From: Crotophaga sulcirostris
Lineage: Eukaryota > Chordata > Aves > Cuculiformes > Crotophagidae
Length of the DNA: 64,000 nt
Assembly (NCBI GenBank): GCA_013397455.1
Contig: VYZB01000370.1
Span: 288,943-352,942 of the forward strand
Reading direction: 5' to 3'
Positions 13,401 to 27,200 of this stretch are shown piece by piece. The position numbers were made by a program, and so were the translations under genes. The notes below the pieces were generated by a model, which was not told the DNA's origin, did not search any database, and was given only the letters and a program-made list of their open reading frames with translations. How positions within the stretch are numbered: position 1 is the first letter of the stretch; each line of letters begins with the position of its first letter.

Positions 13401-16400
13401 TTTGCTCACAGTTTATTCTTTCCAGGAAACACTGTAGAGGTGTAAAATTAACATATCATGGTTCAGCGTTCTAGTTTCCTACCTGCAATTAGAAATGTAT
13501 CAAAGTATTAATTTTCTTTTTTGTGTTTATTGATATATAAAAAATGATAGTAATAATGCATACAGCTTTTCAATATTCTGTCTTATTTCTACTTAAAGTC
13601 TGGAATAAAATAGGAGGGAAAAGAATACAAACTTAAGATTACGGCTATTTGATGCACCCTCTTTCTGTTGATTTTGACTTTAAAAATTTGCCTGCTGATC
13701 TGGACAAAGAATGAATCTCGAAACAGCCAGTTGACTGAATATCATAAGGGATTAAATCCCATTGACAGAAGTGTTTAATTTCTGAAGTAGAGACTAGCAG
13801 GCTACTACGATAACAGACAAAAAGAAACTGCAATATTTTAAAATGGGGGAAAAAAATTACTCCTGCTGAACTAAAAGTCAAAGGCATTTTTCCCTCCAGT
13901 CCCCATCCCTCCTTGCATGAAGTCTGAGTCATCTGATTTTGTGTGTGGGGACTCCAGGGGTTTTAAAGTAACAGAATTTCTTGCCACAAGCAATGGCAAA
14001 GTTATAAGGTTACAAAGTCTCCGGTCTGCTTGTCACTTCTTTGACTCAAGATTTCAGGCTAACTGAACCTGGGCTAGAATAGGTGCTATTCTATTGGTAG
14101 TACCTGAAGGCTTTGATAAAGCATCATGGATTCATTATACTGGGAGCCCACTCACATTTACGGAGGAAACAAAAAAAAGTCATTTCCACACAGAAATTAC
14201 AAGGGAAGTACAAAATGAGAAAAAAAACCCCGCAGATTCAGTAATCTATCTTGCCCGCTCCGTACATTAATAGCACATAGCACCAATTCATCTTTTTGTT
14301 TAGGATTGCCTTATTCCGTTCCATAGTTCCCAAAAGGAATTCATCAGAGAGCTAACATGGGCTATTAAGATACAGAGACCCTTCTGTGAGCTTTGCACAT
14401 GCATCTGAATCATCCTAGCTCTCTGGTGTTTGTAGTAAAATGCATATGACAAATAATTTTATGTTAACTGGGACCTACTAAGACTGATAAATTAGATATA
14501 TTTAATACACTTGGCTTAGGGAATACATAAAAGATCATGTGGCTTTACTATTTTTGAAAATAATCCCCATTTCTCAAAACTTTGACAGAAAATTTTTTTC
14601 TATTTTTTTCTGGTAACTGGATACTTTTTCACGTGGTTTTAATTGCAGAGAACTTGAATCAGAACAAGAAAACACAGATTTATACTGCAGCAATGATGTG
14701 ATGCCAGTAAGCTGCAATCTTCCCAGAACAAGAGCAGATGAGCACTAAACATTTGAATGTAGTCTAACTGTTTTTTTCTTGTCATACACCTTGTTGGCAC
14801 AAATAGACAATTGCTTGGGGTAGGGGGTGGGGGGAGGAGAGAAAAATGAAACAACTACAAACAACGTAAACCAGAATTTACTCTTAAAGGCCTTACAGCC
14901 CTATCAATATGCATGATCAGCTCCACATACATCAGTGGGGCTGCCAGCGCTGTATGTGTTCTTAATATGGTAGATCAAAGACAAAATATTTTGACCCAGA
15001 CTACTTGATAACTTTCACTACAATCTCCCTAGAAGTAGAAAAGTAAGTCCATTGCAGTGTAGCAGATCACTCAGCCAATCTCAGCTTGCATTTTTGTGTT
15101 AAGATTTAGTTCTATAGATTTAGATCTATCTGATGTTATTCTAGATACTACCCTTAGACTTTTTTAGGCATTCAGAGATACTTATCCTCTTCTCTCCAGA
15201 AGTTAGATGATGTGTCTTTAGAGAAAACGATTGAAATTAAAGAGCTGTTACAAGCAAACTGGAAAATATTTCTTAAATCTTCTTAAAGACATTACCAATT
15301 TTTTAACAGAATATCTCTCTGCTGTCTTTATTTTTTTCTCTTTTTTTCCTTTATTTTCATTTTTCTTGGAAAAAAAAAGACAAGCGTAAGTTAAAATGAG
15401 TATATTAATTTCTTCTAAAAACGGTTAATGACTGGTTGGAGGCTTGCAGATCACTTTCATTTAAGAAATGTAGCTAAAAGTAAAGCAATCATTTTAAACC
15501 CAAGCTTCAGGACTTAATATTTCAGCAGAATTTTAGTGAGCCTTAAGTGGTCTGTGGGTTGTATATAAATCCTGTTCAGTATTTCACTTTACTACAACTA
15601 TTATTCTCTTCCAGAAATTATAACTATTCACTACCAGTCTAGTGTTCTCTCACTACATGTTGAGCTATAATAAATTCTACAAGTAAATGTAAATCAGTAA
15701 AACTATAATTATGGACTGGTTCTGGGTTATTGTTTTTTGTGTTTTGTTTTTTTTTTTTTTACTGTAGGAGTTGTGTTGTCATTTTTTGATACTCCATATC
15801 AATGAGTTGTCAAATATTTATACTTTTGGCTGAGGGTGGTGGCAGTGTTATATATTTATTTATTTTGTAATCTGTAGTAAGAAAAGTAATTGAACCTCAG
15901 GATTCTTTCATTGACTTCCAAGAGTCTTTCTGAACTCACTCTGAGAAAGTTCATTGTCTTAGGTATTGCCAGACAACAGCTGAAGTTCAAACACACAAAG
16001 AAAGCAGATTTTCCAGGTGGATTCTGCAAGTTTAATGTTGAAATGGTCTTTTTTTTAGTATTTTTGGCCCACCCTTTACCCTCATTCAGAGATTATTACT
16101 GATATATCGACAGACTGTAAAACTAGAGGCTCCTTAATGTAAAAAAATATTCTGTACAATACTGCTCTCTTGGTATACTGGAAATAGCTGCAAGAGCAGC
16201 TTTCCTCCTCAGCAGACCTTATAAATTACCAAAATATTCATGTGGAAAACAACTCTGTTGTGCTATTAGATAGAGATAGGGATCTAAACTTGATGAATGT
16301 GTTATCATGATATGAACATATCAAGTGTTTGACTTAGTACACCCTTTATTTGAAGTAATGATGCACCCTGTCAAGTAGTTGTTGGTTAGTATGAAAAATA

Positions 16401-19234
16401 TCTTCAGATGGAAACATTTCTCAAACTTTAACATGTCTCCAAGAGTTCCTTCAACATCCACAGTTTCATTGGTTAAGCTTTGCATATTTACACCAGTCAG
16501 ACATAATTGACAGAAAGTTTCAGGCGGGAGAAAGGCAGTGGAACAGTGGTACTATGCTCTAAAAGTACAACTCTGAGGCACTGAAGTAAGGAGGAAAAGT
16601 TATAGCGACATCTAAACCACGACAGACCTGCTTAAAATGCTAGTAGCCCAGTTCTCCTGTCTTTAACACTGATATGAAATAGAAATGACTGCACTGGAAT
16701 AGAGAAACAGTGAAAAACATGAGATAGGCATGTCTTCACTGGGAGTTAAAAGCATTGGTACAAACACCCACAGGTTGGCATCCTGCTTTAAGATTCTTCT
16801 TAACTAAAAGTCAGACAGCAAAATATATTTGAGTTGCCCATCCTAAATGATGCTCTATGTGATTTCACATGGTATTAGTGGAGCATGACAAAATGTTACC
16901 TTTTTCCAGGAGGACTGCTTAGAAGGAAATAAAATCTGAAAACCTACAAGCAATCAGTCAGAACTTGGAATCCAAGTCTCAATGCTTATTTCTTGAAAGT
17001 ATTCAGACTGCTTAAATCAAGTTACTAACTCTTTGTAGAAAAGGTTAAATGACTTTTAATTACCCTATGAAGATGTACTGCACTCGCAACATCAACTGAA
17101 TTTTTTGAAAAAAAATCTTTACTCTCAAAACTACTGTATTATATTTTAAAATTTGTCATTTTGAACAATCTGCCTTATTCTTCCAGCAATTCCAGGTTAT
17201 TTAGGAAAGTATGAGGAAAAAGTTCATATTCAGTAGACACATTTATTTTTTCACGTAACAGACCTATATTTATTTAGATAGCATGAACCAGTCACTTGAC
17301 CTCTCACAGACAGACCATGAGGTTTATAAGCAAAAGAGAACAATTAACAACTCAATTGCCTATAATAAATTAGAAACAAATCGAATTATAATAATCTGCA
17401 TTTATATTATAATCAGTATTTCCAGATGCTGTGTTCCAAATAAATTCTGCAATATTTACAGTATAATCTTTTATGTTAAAATCACCACTCAACTCACATT
17501 CAGAGAAGGCAACATGAGGAAAAGTGCAATAAAAATAAAATTCATAAAAATAAAAATAGAAACCTTCAGGGCAATAGTCATAATAGGGTTGTACTACATA
17601 CGATGAAATGCATTATCTGCACCACTGGAATATATCACAGCCATGCAAGACATTAATAACCTCTTGCATGCTTCCTTATGATATACAATGTGTCAAATAA
17701 ATCAAAATGATTTTTCTGTGATAAAGCCAGCTATATTATACCTAGAGGAAGTCAATTAAGCAATAAGACATGACACTAGGTATATTACACTAATTCATCT
17801 TGGACTCGGTCATGAAAGGTGTTGAGTTAACTCTCTCAAGCTTTCCCACACGCACTCCCATGTCCTTAACTGGAGGCTGAAGCTATTCAGTATCTCAAAG
17901 GACTAAGCCCTTAGTAATTTACATTTTGATCTGATATATTCTTAGAGAATTTTTCCACGTACTTGGGTGCCAGACTCCATTCAGTGCCTGGTTTTGAGTG
18001 CAAAATTATGAATTTCCTTCAAAGTGTTAACTACTCATCTTAATGTTTAGTTTGAGTTAGAATTATGTATTTCACAAGAATAAATGAAGTTAAAAATATG
18101 AGATACGTATGCCTGTCTGTTTGCTTATAGCCACTGAAACACCTACAGTTCTAAGGTAAGAGAGCAAAGATGTATATAAACAGGATAAGTATGTGTGAGA
18201 CTCTTTACTTCTTTTTCTAAGTAATCTCTTTTCCTGATTTTTATTGATATTTATGTATGTACGTGATATGACTACTGATATGTATGGATTAACTTGCCTT
18301 AAAGCTAGGATGAAACTGGATCAGATCTCAATTTACTAGAAAGACTCATTTTCAAAAGCTAAAGGACTGGAAAATATTGCAGGAATTTTCAAGAAGAGAT
18401 GTACTAGTGATCTGAATAGCAGGTAGCTGCAATCTGTGTCTTCATCAGTTAATAAAACTGTGGCTATGCAGACTACGAAGTTCCTTTACCTTTTTTCTCT
18501 CTTTCTCCATTGTAAATGGGATGTCCACCTATTTCTGGAAGAAGATAACTCTGAAATACCTTTAAGTCCTATATTGTGTGGTGATGCACCTGTTAATGTA
18601 GTTTAAACCATCTGCTAACCAAGCTGAACCTCACATACCTGAGCTCCATAGCCATAGCATGGGTGCTGGTGGAAAAAATATTATGGATGGTGTGAAGTTT
18701 TCCTTAAATCCCTAAGTATCATTTGTCTATTCAAACAACTGCAAAAAGCTTCAGTTCCTTCTTACTACTTACATTTATTTTCTACAAATGGCCTAAAAAA
18801 TCGGTGTGTAGAAATGTTATGGCCGTGATGCGAATGTTACAGAAAGTATTTCTTGTTACTGTAGTTGGTATATTTTCAACATAATGTTCTTATTTTCAGA
18901 AAAACTAACAATTAATTTCCAACAGAGAAGACATATAGGTAGGGAGCAATCCTTATTTAGGAAAATGACTATATGCTTACTTTACAGTGTGTTTAAGTAC
19001 CATTAAATATTTAAAGGAAGTTCACAGTGAGTGAGAAAGTAAACATCACCTGTGGATTATATAACTCATTTTAAAAGAAGGCACCTAAAATATGTGCAGC
19101 TCATAAGTCTAAGCCAAATGAAGTCTGACAATTCAACTTAAGAATCATCTGTATCTATTACATAATAAATTCAAATATTTGGATCCATATTGAGATCAAT
19201 CTGAGACAATCACTATGAAATAAATGTGGATAAA
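13401..19234. other. unique AT-rich sequence, no gene seen
   Basis: AT-rich DNA with homopolymer patches; the longest is a 14-base T run at 15747-15760. The short frames at 13645-13932, 14639-14854, 15890-16102 and 17283-17606 have no recognisable domains. The last is lysine/isoleucine-rich, as expected from AT-rich sequence. Confidence 0.55.
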
Positions 19235-19340
19235 AGAACTGGATCCCCCTGTCCAGGAATGATTTATAGGTTGGACTCGATGATCTCAAAGGTCCTTTCT
19301 AAACCTGTAATACTGGGATACTGTGATACTGTGATTTGGT
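19235..19340 (+). mobile_element. CR1 3'-end fragment (orphan tail)
   Basis: A block reading 'GGTTGGACTCGATGATCTCAAAGGTCC' (19272-19298) is the conserved CR1 3' UTR hairpin region. It is followed by TTTC-AACCTGTAATACTG and decayed octamer tail units (GATACTGT, GATACTGT, GATTTGGT). Only about 100 bases of the element are present, so it is a severely 5'-truncated copy. The tail unit GATACTGT differs from the ATTCTATG unit of the 8.4 and 19.8 kb copies, which suggests a different CR1 subfamily. It lies about 430 bp upstream of the larger CR1 in the same orientation but is separated from it by unrelated sequence. Confidence 0.85.
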
Positions 19341-19381
19341 GATGTCCAGGCCTTCTAAAGGAAGAAACAGCAGAAAATAGT

Positions 19382-19402
19382 TTCAGTTATTCAGTTATTC
19401 AG
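19382..19402. repeat. short tandem repeat, TTCAGTTA unit
   Basis: About 2.5 perfect copies of an 8-bp unit follow the CR1 tail fragment by about 40 bp. Confidence 0.8.
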
Positions 19403-19767
19403 TAGGCAGAGAAACTCTGTTTCAGCCATTCAAATGTTGCCTATTTATGTCAGCAGAAAATACAGCCCAAGTCTCCGTGCTACCTAAATTTCTGGAGTAA
19501 ATGAGGAAATGTATTATAAAAAGGCAATGTTACCTTTACATCTTAAAGAGAAATTAGTTAAACGAAAGAGCTGCAGGACATGCCAGAATTGCTATTTTGC
19601 TTCTCTCCAGGCCCTATAAGGTCTTATTTTCTTTTAGTGCTCTACTGTACTGGTAAAAAGATAAATCTGTCACTGTCCTTTTTTATTAGAAAAAAAATAA
19701 ATTCTAGTGCCACCTGTTGGTATAGTATGAAAACATCTAACAAGCAAATTGGCTTACCATTAGTTAG

Positions 19768-21205
19768 GGGAAGTCCCTGGTGACTGAAAGAAGGGAAACA
19801 TTGTGCCCATTTTTAAAAAGGGCAGAAAGAATGACCCTGGGAACTACTGAACTGTCAGCCTCACCTCTGTGCCTGGGAAGAAGATGGAACAGATCATCCT
19901 AGAAGTTGTGCTAAAGCACATGGAGGACAGGGAGGTGATTCAAGACAGCCAACATGGCTTCTCCAAAGGTAAGTCCTACCTGACCAACCTAGTGGCTTTC
20001 TGTAATAGGGTGACAACATTGGTGGACACAAGAAAAGCAATGGATGTAATCTATCTGGACTTCTGTCTCCCACAATATCCTTCTTTCTAAATTGGAGAGA
20101 TATGGATTTGATGGGTGGACAGTTCGGTGGACAAGAAATTGGTTGCATGGTCACAACCAGAGAGTAGTGGTCAACAACTCGATGTCCAGATGGAAATTTG
20201 TGACAATAAGTTTCCCTCAGGGATCTGTACCAGGACCAGTGTTGTTGATATTTTCATTGATAATATCGACAACGGGAGCAAGTGCACCCTCAGCAAGTTT
20301 GCAGATGACATCAAGCTGAGTGGGGTAGTTGTCACAACAGAAGGATAAGATGTCATTCAGAGGGACCTGGACAAGCTGGAGAAGTGGGCCTGTGTGAACC
20401 GCATGAGGTTCAACAAGGCCAAGTGTAAGGTTCTACACCTGGGTAGGAGCAATCTGTGGTTTCAATACAGGATGGGTGATGATGTGATTGAGAGCAATTC
20501 TGCAGAGAAGGACTTGGGGATGCTGATTGATGAGAAGCTCAACATGAGCCAACTACGTGCGCTTGCAACCCAGAAGGTCAGCTGGATTCTGGGCTGCATC
20601 AAAAGAAGCATTGCCAGCAGGGCAAGGGAGGGGATTCTCCCCTTCTGCTCTGCTCTAGTGAGACCCCACATGGAGTATTGTGTTTAATTCTGGAATCCCC
20701 AGCATAAGAAGGATATGGAACTGTTGGAGTGGGTCCAGAGGAGGGCTACAAAGATGATCAAAGGACTGGAGCACCTCTGCTAGGAAGACAGGTTGAGAGA
20801 TTTGGGCTTGTTCAGCCTGAAGATGAGAAAGCTCTGGCGAGACCTCATAGTGGCTTTTCAGTACCTGAAGTGAGCCTACAGGAAAGCTGGGGAGGGGCTT
20901 TTTACAGGGAATTGTAGTGATAGGATGAGGGGGAATGGCTTTAAACTGAAAGGAGGAAGATTTAGATTAGACATTAGGAACAAATTCTTCACAATTAGGG
21001 TGGTGAGACACTGGAACAGGTTGCCCAGGGAAGTTGTGGATGGTCCTTCCCTGGAAATGTTCAAGGCCAGGTTGGATGGGGTCTTGAGCAGCCTGGGCTG
21101 GTGGGAGGTGTCCTTGTCCATTGCAGGAGGGTTGGAACTGGGTGATCTTTAAGGTCCCTTCCAACCCAAACCATTCTATGATTCTATGATTCAATGATTC
21201 TATGA
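19768..21205 (+). mobile_element. CR1 LINE, 5'-truncated, sense orientation
   Basis: This copy starts just before the RT domain ('GKSPGD--KGNIVPIFKKG'-like stretch near 19768-19825). It runs through the complete RT and C-terminal ORF2 region to the 3' UTR (GGTGATCTTTAAGGTCCCTTCC near 21141-21162) and an ATTCTATG-type tail at about 21173-21205. Recognisable blocks are '[15 protein letters not shown]', '[14 protein letters not shown]', 'VIYLDF', '[14 protein letters not shown]', 'KCKVLHLGR', 'AEKDLGMLIDEKLNMS', 'LVRPHMEYCV' and '[11 protein letters not shown]'. No flanking duplication is evident, as usual for CR1. Internal detail differs from the 8.4 kb copy (for example GRSN versus GHNN), so the two belong to different subfamilies. 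It carries more stops and indels than the 8.4 kb copy and so is probably older. Confidence 0.95.
19860..21152 (+). pseudogene. CR1 ORF2 RT remnant, multiply broken
   Basis: This is a non-functional CR1 reverse transcriptase frame. Motif A is present as Y-L-D-F (20052-20063), but the usual next residues (SKAFDT in CR1) are missing. A deletion of roughly 17-18 bases there shifts the frame and ends it at 20088-20090. The catalytic F-A-D-D box is intact at 20298-20309. In-frame stops follow at 20346-20348, 20685-20687 (a CAA-type codon turned TAA), 20781-20783 and 20871-20873. After that the frame is open from about 20925 to 21152 and encodes the typical C-terminal '[21 protein letters not shown]' block. 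The minus-strand frame at 20967-21395 is an antisense shadow. Estimates of lost bases rely on the remembered CR1 consensus. Confidence 0.9.
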
Positions 21206-24200
21206 AAGAATAGCCAACAAAATTCAAAGCAGGTGCAGAAATTAAACAATCATTAGTATCTTGCAAGGCTTTCATCATTCCAAACCATTGTTGTGTACCC
21301 TTTAAGATTCTAGTTATAGCAGCTATTTCCTTTTTCTTTACAGTCAAAGTAAACAGTGCCCTCTGAGGGCAATTCATCGCATCAGTCTCAAACACATTAT
21401 CTTTGGATCAAGGAATTTCCTTCTTGAGATAATTATCTTTCTGCATTAATTTCAGAAAAATATTAGATTATTAGTTTGGGTTAGACATGTAACTTTGAGA
21501 TAGCTATTCGTAGAGGAATCCTATTCCTGAGATGCAGGAACAAGATTGAAAGAAACCCACCCCAAACACACCACCTTCATTAAATAAGGCATTTAAGAAC
21601 ATGCTTAGGTTCAAGAACGGGAACAGCTTTACAAAAGTCAGTTGAATTGTTCATTAAAGACATTAAATAGGAAAAAAATAAATGTTATTGACAGCAAGTT
21701 TCAAATTGTTTTCATTTAACAAAGTTCAAATTTGCCTTATTTTAATTTTCCTGAAAGCATTAATGATGCATTAATCAATGTTTGTATCAACAGTTTTTAA
21801 AGTATTTACTAAAGTCTGTTCTTACTAATCAAAACCAATTTATTCAACTATTAAAAAACCTCAAACTTCCTTTACTTTGATTTCTACAAATATTGATTAA
21901 ATTTTGAGGTAAAAATCATTATAAACAACACATCTGAAAGAAATACATACACAGGATATTGTTGTTTGGAGCAAAAGACAGATTTTAACAGAGGAAGTTT
22001 TCATATGGGACACTTCGGTCAACTCTACTATTTATACTCTTCAAAATCAGCACTAATAAATAATTTCACTGAATTGGGATCCAATTTGTAGGATTTCCTA
22101 TCTGGAAAAAACCCAATGGTAAAACCAATTAACGAGTATTTCATATATTTGACGTAGGAACGACAAATGGGAATTCACACAATTTGTTAAGAGTTCAAAT
22201 TTTGCTTTCATTTTTTTATCTTACTTCTCATAAATCAGCTTTGTCTTTCAGTCCTCACTGAGATTTACCTGGTCACCTGCTCCTGAAATACAGTGATTCT
22301 TTTGGTTATTTAAAATACTTATGACAGAACAAGAGCGAATGAAAAGTCATTATCACAAGAGGACTTTTTGTAGTAGAGCACATTATTTAACAGAAACTTC
22401 CAGGATGAGGGTGGAGAACACAGGGCAGAATGTCAAAGTTGAGAAACAGAGAACAGGAACTAGACTGGTAGAAAGAGGCAAGGCTGGAGAGTAACAGCCT
22501 GCTTTCTGCTAAAGTCTGTGGGGAAAGTCCTACAGACTTAAAAAGGAAAAGACCAGTGCATCTTTATGACCTATATTTTTTTCTGCTGTCGAGTTTAAAT
22601 TCATGCTTCTATTTAAGTCTAAGTTCATGATGCAGTGCTCCCTACATTTTATCTAGTGTCTCCTTCTCCTCCGCATTGCTTTGTGATTCTTTTTGTTCTC
22701 ATGGATGCTAGCTATGCTGAGTTCAGTTACGCTGGTGCTTGTATACTTGATTAAAAGATAGTTGTCTGAGTTATTTGAAGTCGTGCTAAGAGAAAGACTT
22801 CATCGTTCAAGGGTTATTATTACTCTGTCTCACGCTCTATTTCTCTTTCTCTCCTAAGGTACCTCAGTGCCTATAATGAAGTGAATCCAAATGACTGTTT
22901 TGAGACTGGAAAAGAACCTGACATGCACACAAAATATTCTTTTAACATTGGTCTGAACTAATCATCCAAAGGGATTTTCTATTTCATTTATGGGATTTGA
23001 TTCTCCCATGTATTTTTCCACTAATATGATTGTACTGATGCAAAATCAGAAGCACTGGTAAAAAGATTGGCATGCTTTCAGTCTGCAGGACTTGATAAAA
23101 AATATCAGAGAGGCTGAACTTGCCTCTGGGTAGTAGTAGGTGCAGTCTGATAGAGTAATAGCAACATGGAAGGCATTAACATCTGTAGGGCAGATTCCCT
23201 CCCCTGTCACTTGTTTTAACTATGGAAATAGAAGAGGGTGTGTGGCTTTCCTCAGTGAATGTAAAGGAGGTGCATCTGTGTGGCTGCTTGGCACTTAAGT
23301 TTCTGTTTCCCTTGTTCTGATTCAAGGACCAGGTAGGTAAAAGTCTCTGATACAAAATATTATATCAGGTTATGATATTTTGTCAGTAAATGAAATCTTA
23401 GGGATAAATTCACACAGTGTAAGGTTTTAATATAACCTGTGAAACTCAGAATGACTTTTAGAGTTTTCTTCTTTATTGCTTTTTTAAAAAGTCCCCAGAA
23501 AAGTGAAGCTAACAGAGAAGTCTGAGCAGTGCTATCAGCAGAAATTTCCTCTGGAATGAGCTGCATTTTTTTCTGCTCTGTTGTGATCAGTGTTTTCTCC
23601 AACCTCTAGCACTTGTCCCTCTGTCTTTCCATCAGCCTTCCTCATTCTGCTTTCTTGACATTTTTCTTCTACTTTTTTAACCTCTTTTTGTGCTCTGTCT
23701 CTTTCCATGTCTTTATAATTAAATGCTTTTAAAAACATTTCGAACAAATCAAGAAAGCAACATGATGTTGTTTCAACTGAACTTAACCCTCTTTTTATAT
23801 GTTTTGATTTTGCCCCTCACACTCCCTGCAACCATTTACTAGGTAGGCTTCAGGGTTTCTGTATTGATTCACAAGCATGGACTTGGGCATGCTTTCGAAA
23901 CCAAACTGTGACTATTAATTCTAGGTAGATTTATGCCTACATCTGAGAAAGGACTTGTCAACTGTCTCATACTTGCAGTGTTGAGAGTGTAATGAGAACG
24001 CAACTAGGCTTGATGAAAGGAAGGGTAGAGTAGTACAGCCCTTGTCTTGGAATGTTGCTAGCACCATCAGCTTAAGTCTCCTTCATCCCACAGGCAACAG
24101 TGTGGGTACAACACCACCAGAGGACATTGGCCTTGTTAGCAAAAAGTACAGAATAACATAACCTCAGAGCCTGACGTAAGACAATTAGAATCTAACCTGA

Positions 24201-27200
24201 AAGGATCCAAATATTGGTTAACCTTTTCATGCCCACTGAAAGAAGAGGTACTAAGCAATAATAGTGTAAGGCTAATTGTCATGATGTTTTTGGGTAGACA
24301 GTTCTAAACTTTGTTCAAATCATTATTTTTTTCCCCACTGAAGATATAGGATTAAATAGAAGCATAATCCTATTGGAAAGTTTAGCACAGGGCTACCCAC
24401 ATCTAAGCCCTCTATGGGCTTTAAAATGATTTTTTGAAAAGTGTTGAATTTCAGCTGCAAATGCTTTTCTATGTACTCTAAAGCAAGGATTTCTGATTAC
24501 ATGCCCTGTCCCTCCACTGTACTGACATACAGTGCAATAGGCAGAGTAGGGTAATCTAGATGGTTAGAAGCAAACTACTAAAATACAGTTGTATGCTTTT
24601 AAAGGTATGTATATGGAAATATATGCCATGATGTAAACTGTATGGAAGAGACTGGTGAGTAGTGGCTTCACATTGTTATAAATGGATCTGTCTCTTTGAG
24701 TCATCAGGGGAAATCCACATCATAGGAGGATAAAACAGTTTTAGCGTTACTGCAATAGTTAAAGAGCATTAACCAAAAACAAGACATTCTCAGTATGAAC
24801 AACCAACTTGGGGCACATAGACTAAGAATATTTTGCTTCTAATTTAAAAGTAAAGATTTCTCCTTTACTCTTTTCTTTGACTCCACAAATATTATAATAA
24901 TTCATTCTATGATGGTTTTATAAGGCAAATTACAATTTGAAAGGTTTCAGAAAAGCTCTAATTGTGGAGATTTTTGTCTGAGAGGACCACTAAGTCCTCA
25001 GTTATTTCATTTTTACAGTCAATGACCACTCTGAGTATAGAGGTCCCAATCTGGGTCACTCTACCAAGGTCAGAATTACAAGGAACTTTGCAGTGTTGTG
25101 GTTCACTTCCACATTCTCGTTCCATGGTAAAGATCCAGGACAATGCTAATGGTAAGTGTATTCCTTAAACTAAGTCAAAACTAGGTCTCTGTAATGTAGA
25201 GAGTTCACATATATTAAGTGGAGATAGAAACTTAATATACTTTCAAATAGTACTTGACATTTTTCAAATGTTCTAATACTTTTCCCAATGAATGTTGAAT
25301 TCAATTGATTTTACATACATCAGCATATCGGTGGCACCCTACATTTCCCTTGTATAAATAGACACACTGTACTACACAAACTTTCAGCCTATCAAATTAC
25401 AAAGTATCCTTTTTTTTTTTTTGAAAAATTGCGTTTCAAAAACATCAAAAGACAAAAATCCTGTGGGAAAATTATGCCCCGTTCTATAACTTCTTTTGTT
25501 GCTAAATAGAACCTTAAACCTCTTCAGTGATTTATAAGGAGCTTTGCCTCTCAGATGCATTAACCCACCCACTTCCTTTCCATATCCTATTGTCACTGCC
25601 TTTGAGGTTTATTTCCCTATTTGTCCTTTTCAAATGCTAGCATTTGTAAAAAGGATCTTTCAAAGACATTGTGCTCAAGCCTTGATGGTAAAGGGTCTTC
25701 TCATTGATACAACTGCCCACGTTTCTTTCACTCTTTTTGAAAGGAATCTAAAAAATAACAAATATTAAGCTGCTAGAATGGACTTTGTTTTAAAACGGTT
25801 TCTTTGTTTCCTTGCAGCAGTTTGAAAAACGGATGTGTTCCAAGGAAGAATTCCTCCCACTGAAGTTGACATGAATTCTGCCTTTAAAACAGGTGGAAGC
25901 AGAAGTAGCCCTAGACTGGTTTGTACAGCTCAAGAATGTATTTTGAAACTACACAAACCATGACAGGTCTATGTAGAACTTCATGGGAAACAATAGACGA
26001 ATATTGATGTGGGGGTTTTTTATGATATAGAAATGGAAATAATTGTATACCTATACAAAACTTGATTTCTTCACTCTGTGTAAAAACCTGGAAACTTCAG
26101 TGTATATGCTTGCAGGAGCCAGGTTGAGTTTTTCATAGGTTGAATTTGCAGCTCAGGTAAAGGAGAGTAAATCGAGAGTAATTCCATTACATATAATTAA
26201 ATTAGTATACCAGTATAAGCCCAGAAGAAGTGTGTGAAGATTGAAACCCTGTAAATTACATTTGTTTCCAGAACAGAGACAGTATCATTGATATTTAAAA
26301 GGTTATTGTTCAAAAAATTAGTACCAAATGAAACACTGCAAAGAAAAGAAGTTTGCAAGATAACATCTCTGTAGACCTGTTTTAATAATAGGGTGTTTTT
26401 ATTTAATTAAGCTGTTTCTAAGAAATATGAAAACTCAAAATCACTAACAACTAGCACAATGATACTGTCAGATTCCAAGTTAATGAAAAAAATGAAGCTG
26501 AGAAAATGCATACAGGTTAATAAATGAGTGAAAATGCAAAGTGTTTAACTTTATTTTGGGGGTATTTTTCTTGGTTTTTTTAATCATTATAAATTCTTAT
26601 TATTCAAAAATTCTTTTAACAAGGTGGTTTTGAAGTTTCAAATAGGGTTGAAGGTTAAAAATAAATGGTTCTGGAAATAATACTAAGCAGACAGTAAATG
26701 ATAAAAAGTGTAACACTGAAATAGCATTCTGTTCCCAACTGTTCTTATTGAAACAAGTATGGATATCTGATTAACCAAGAAGCACCAAATTATTATTTGA
26801 AAAATGTTTAACTCTAGTAAATCTATTTGCTCATTTGAATGATAAAGACAATTGAAACTTTTTTTAACCTAGAGATTAACATTTTTTTCCTATGAATTAT
26901 GAAATTGAAGTAATTTATACTTAACATTTTTTCTGGGGTTCAACTTTATTTATTTTGAATCTGATAACAAGTTCATTAGTTACCAGCAACATGCTAGCAA
27001 TTAAATAAACAGAATAACATATTAATGAGTATTATTTCAAGCTAATTAAATAATAAGAAATACTACCCTTGTTTAATAAGAATTTTACAAGAATCTTCAC
27101 CTCATTTCTGCAATATACTTAACCAAGACTAGCCCAGCTTTTAGTGCTAGTGTTCAGTAATCTTCGATCACTGATTGGCAGAAAATTTGAAGCTTCCATT

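Noticed and set aside
20967..21395. 142-codon open frame on the minus strand
   Set aside because: It overlaps the CR1 3' end in antisense and runs into flanking unique DNA. No domain.
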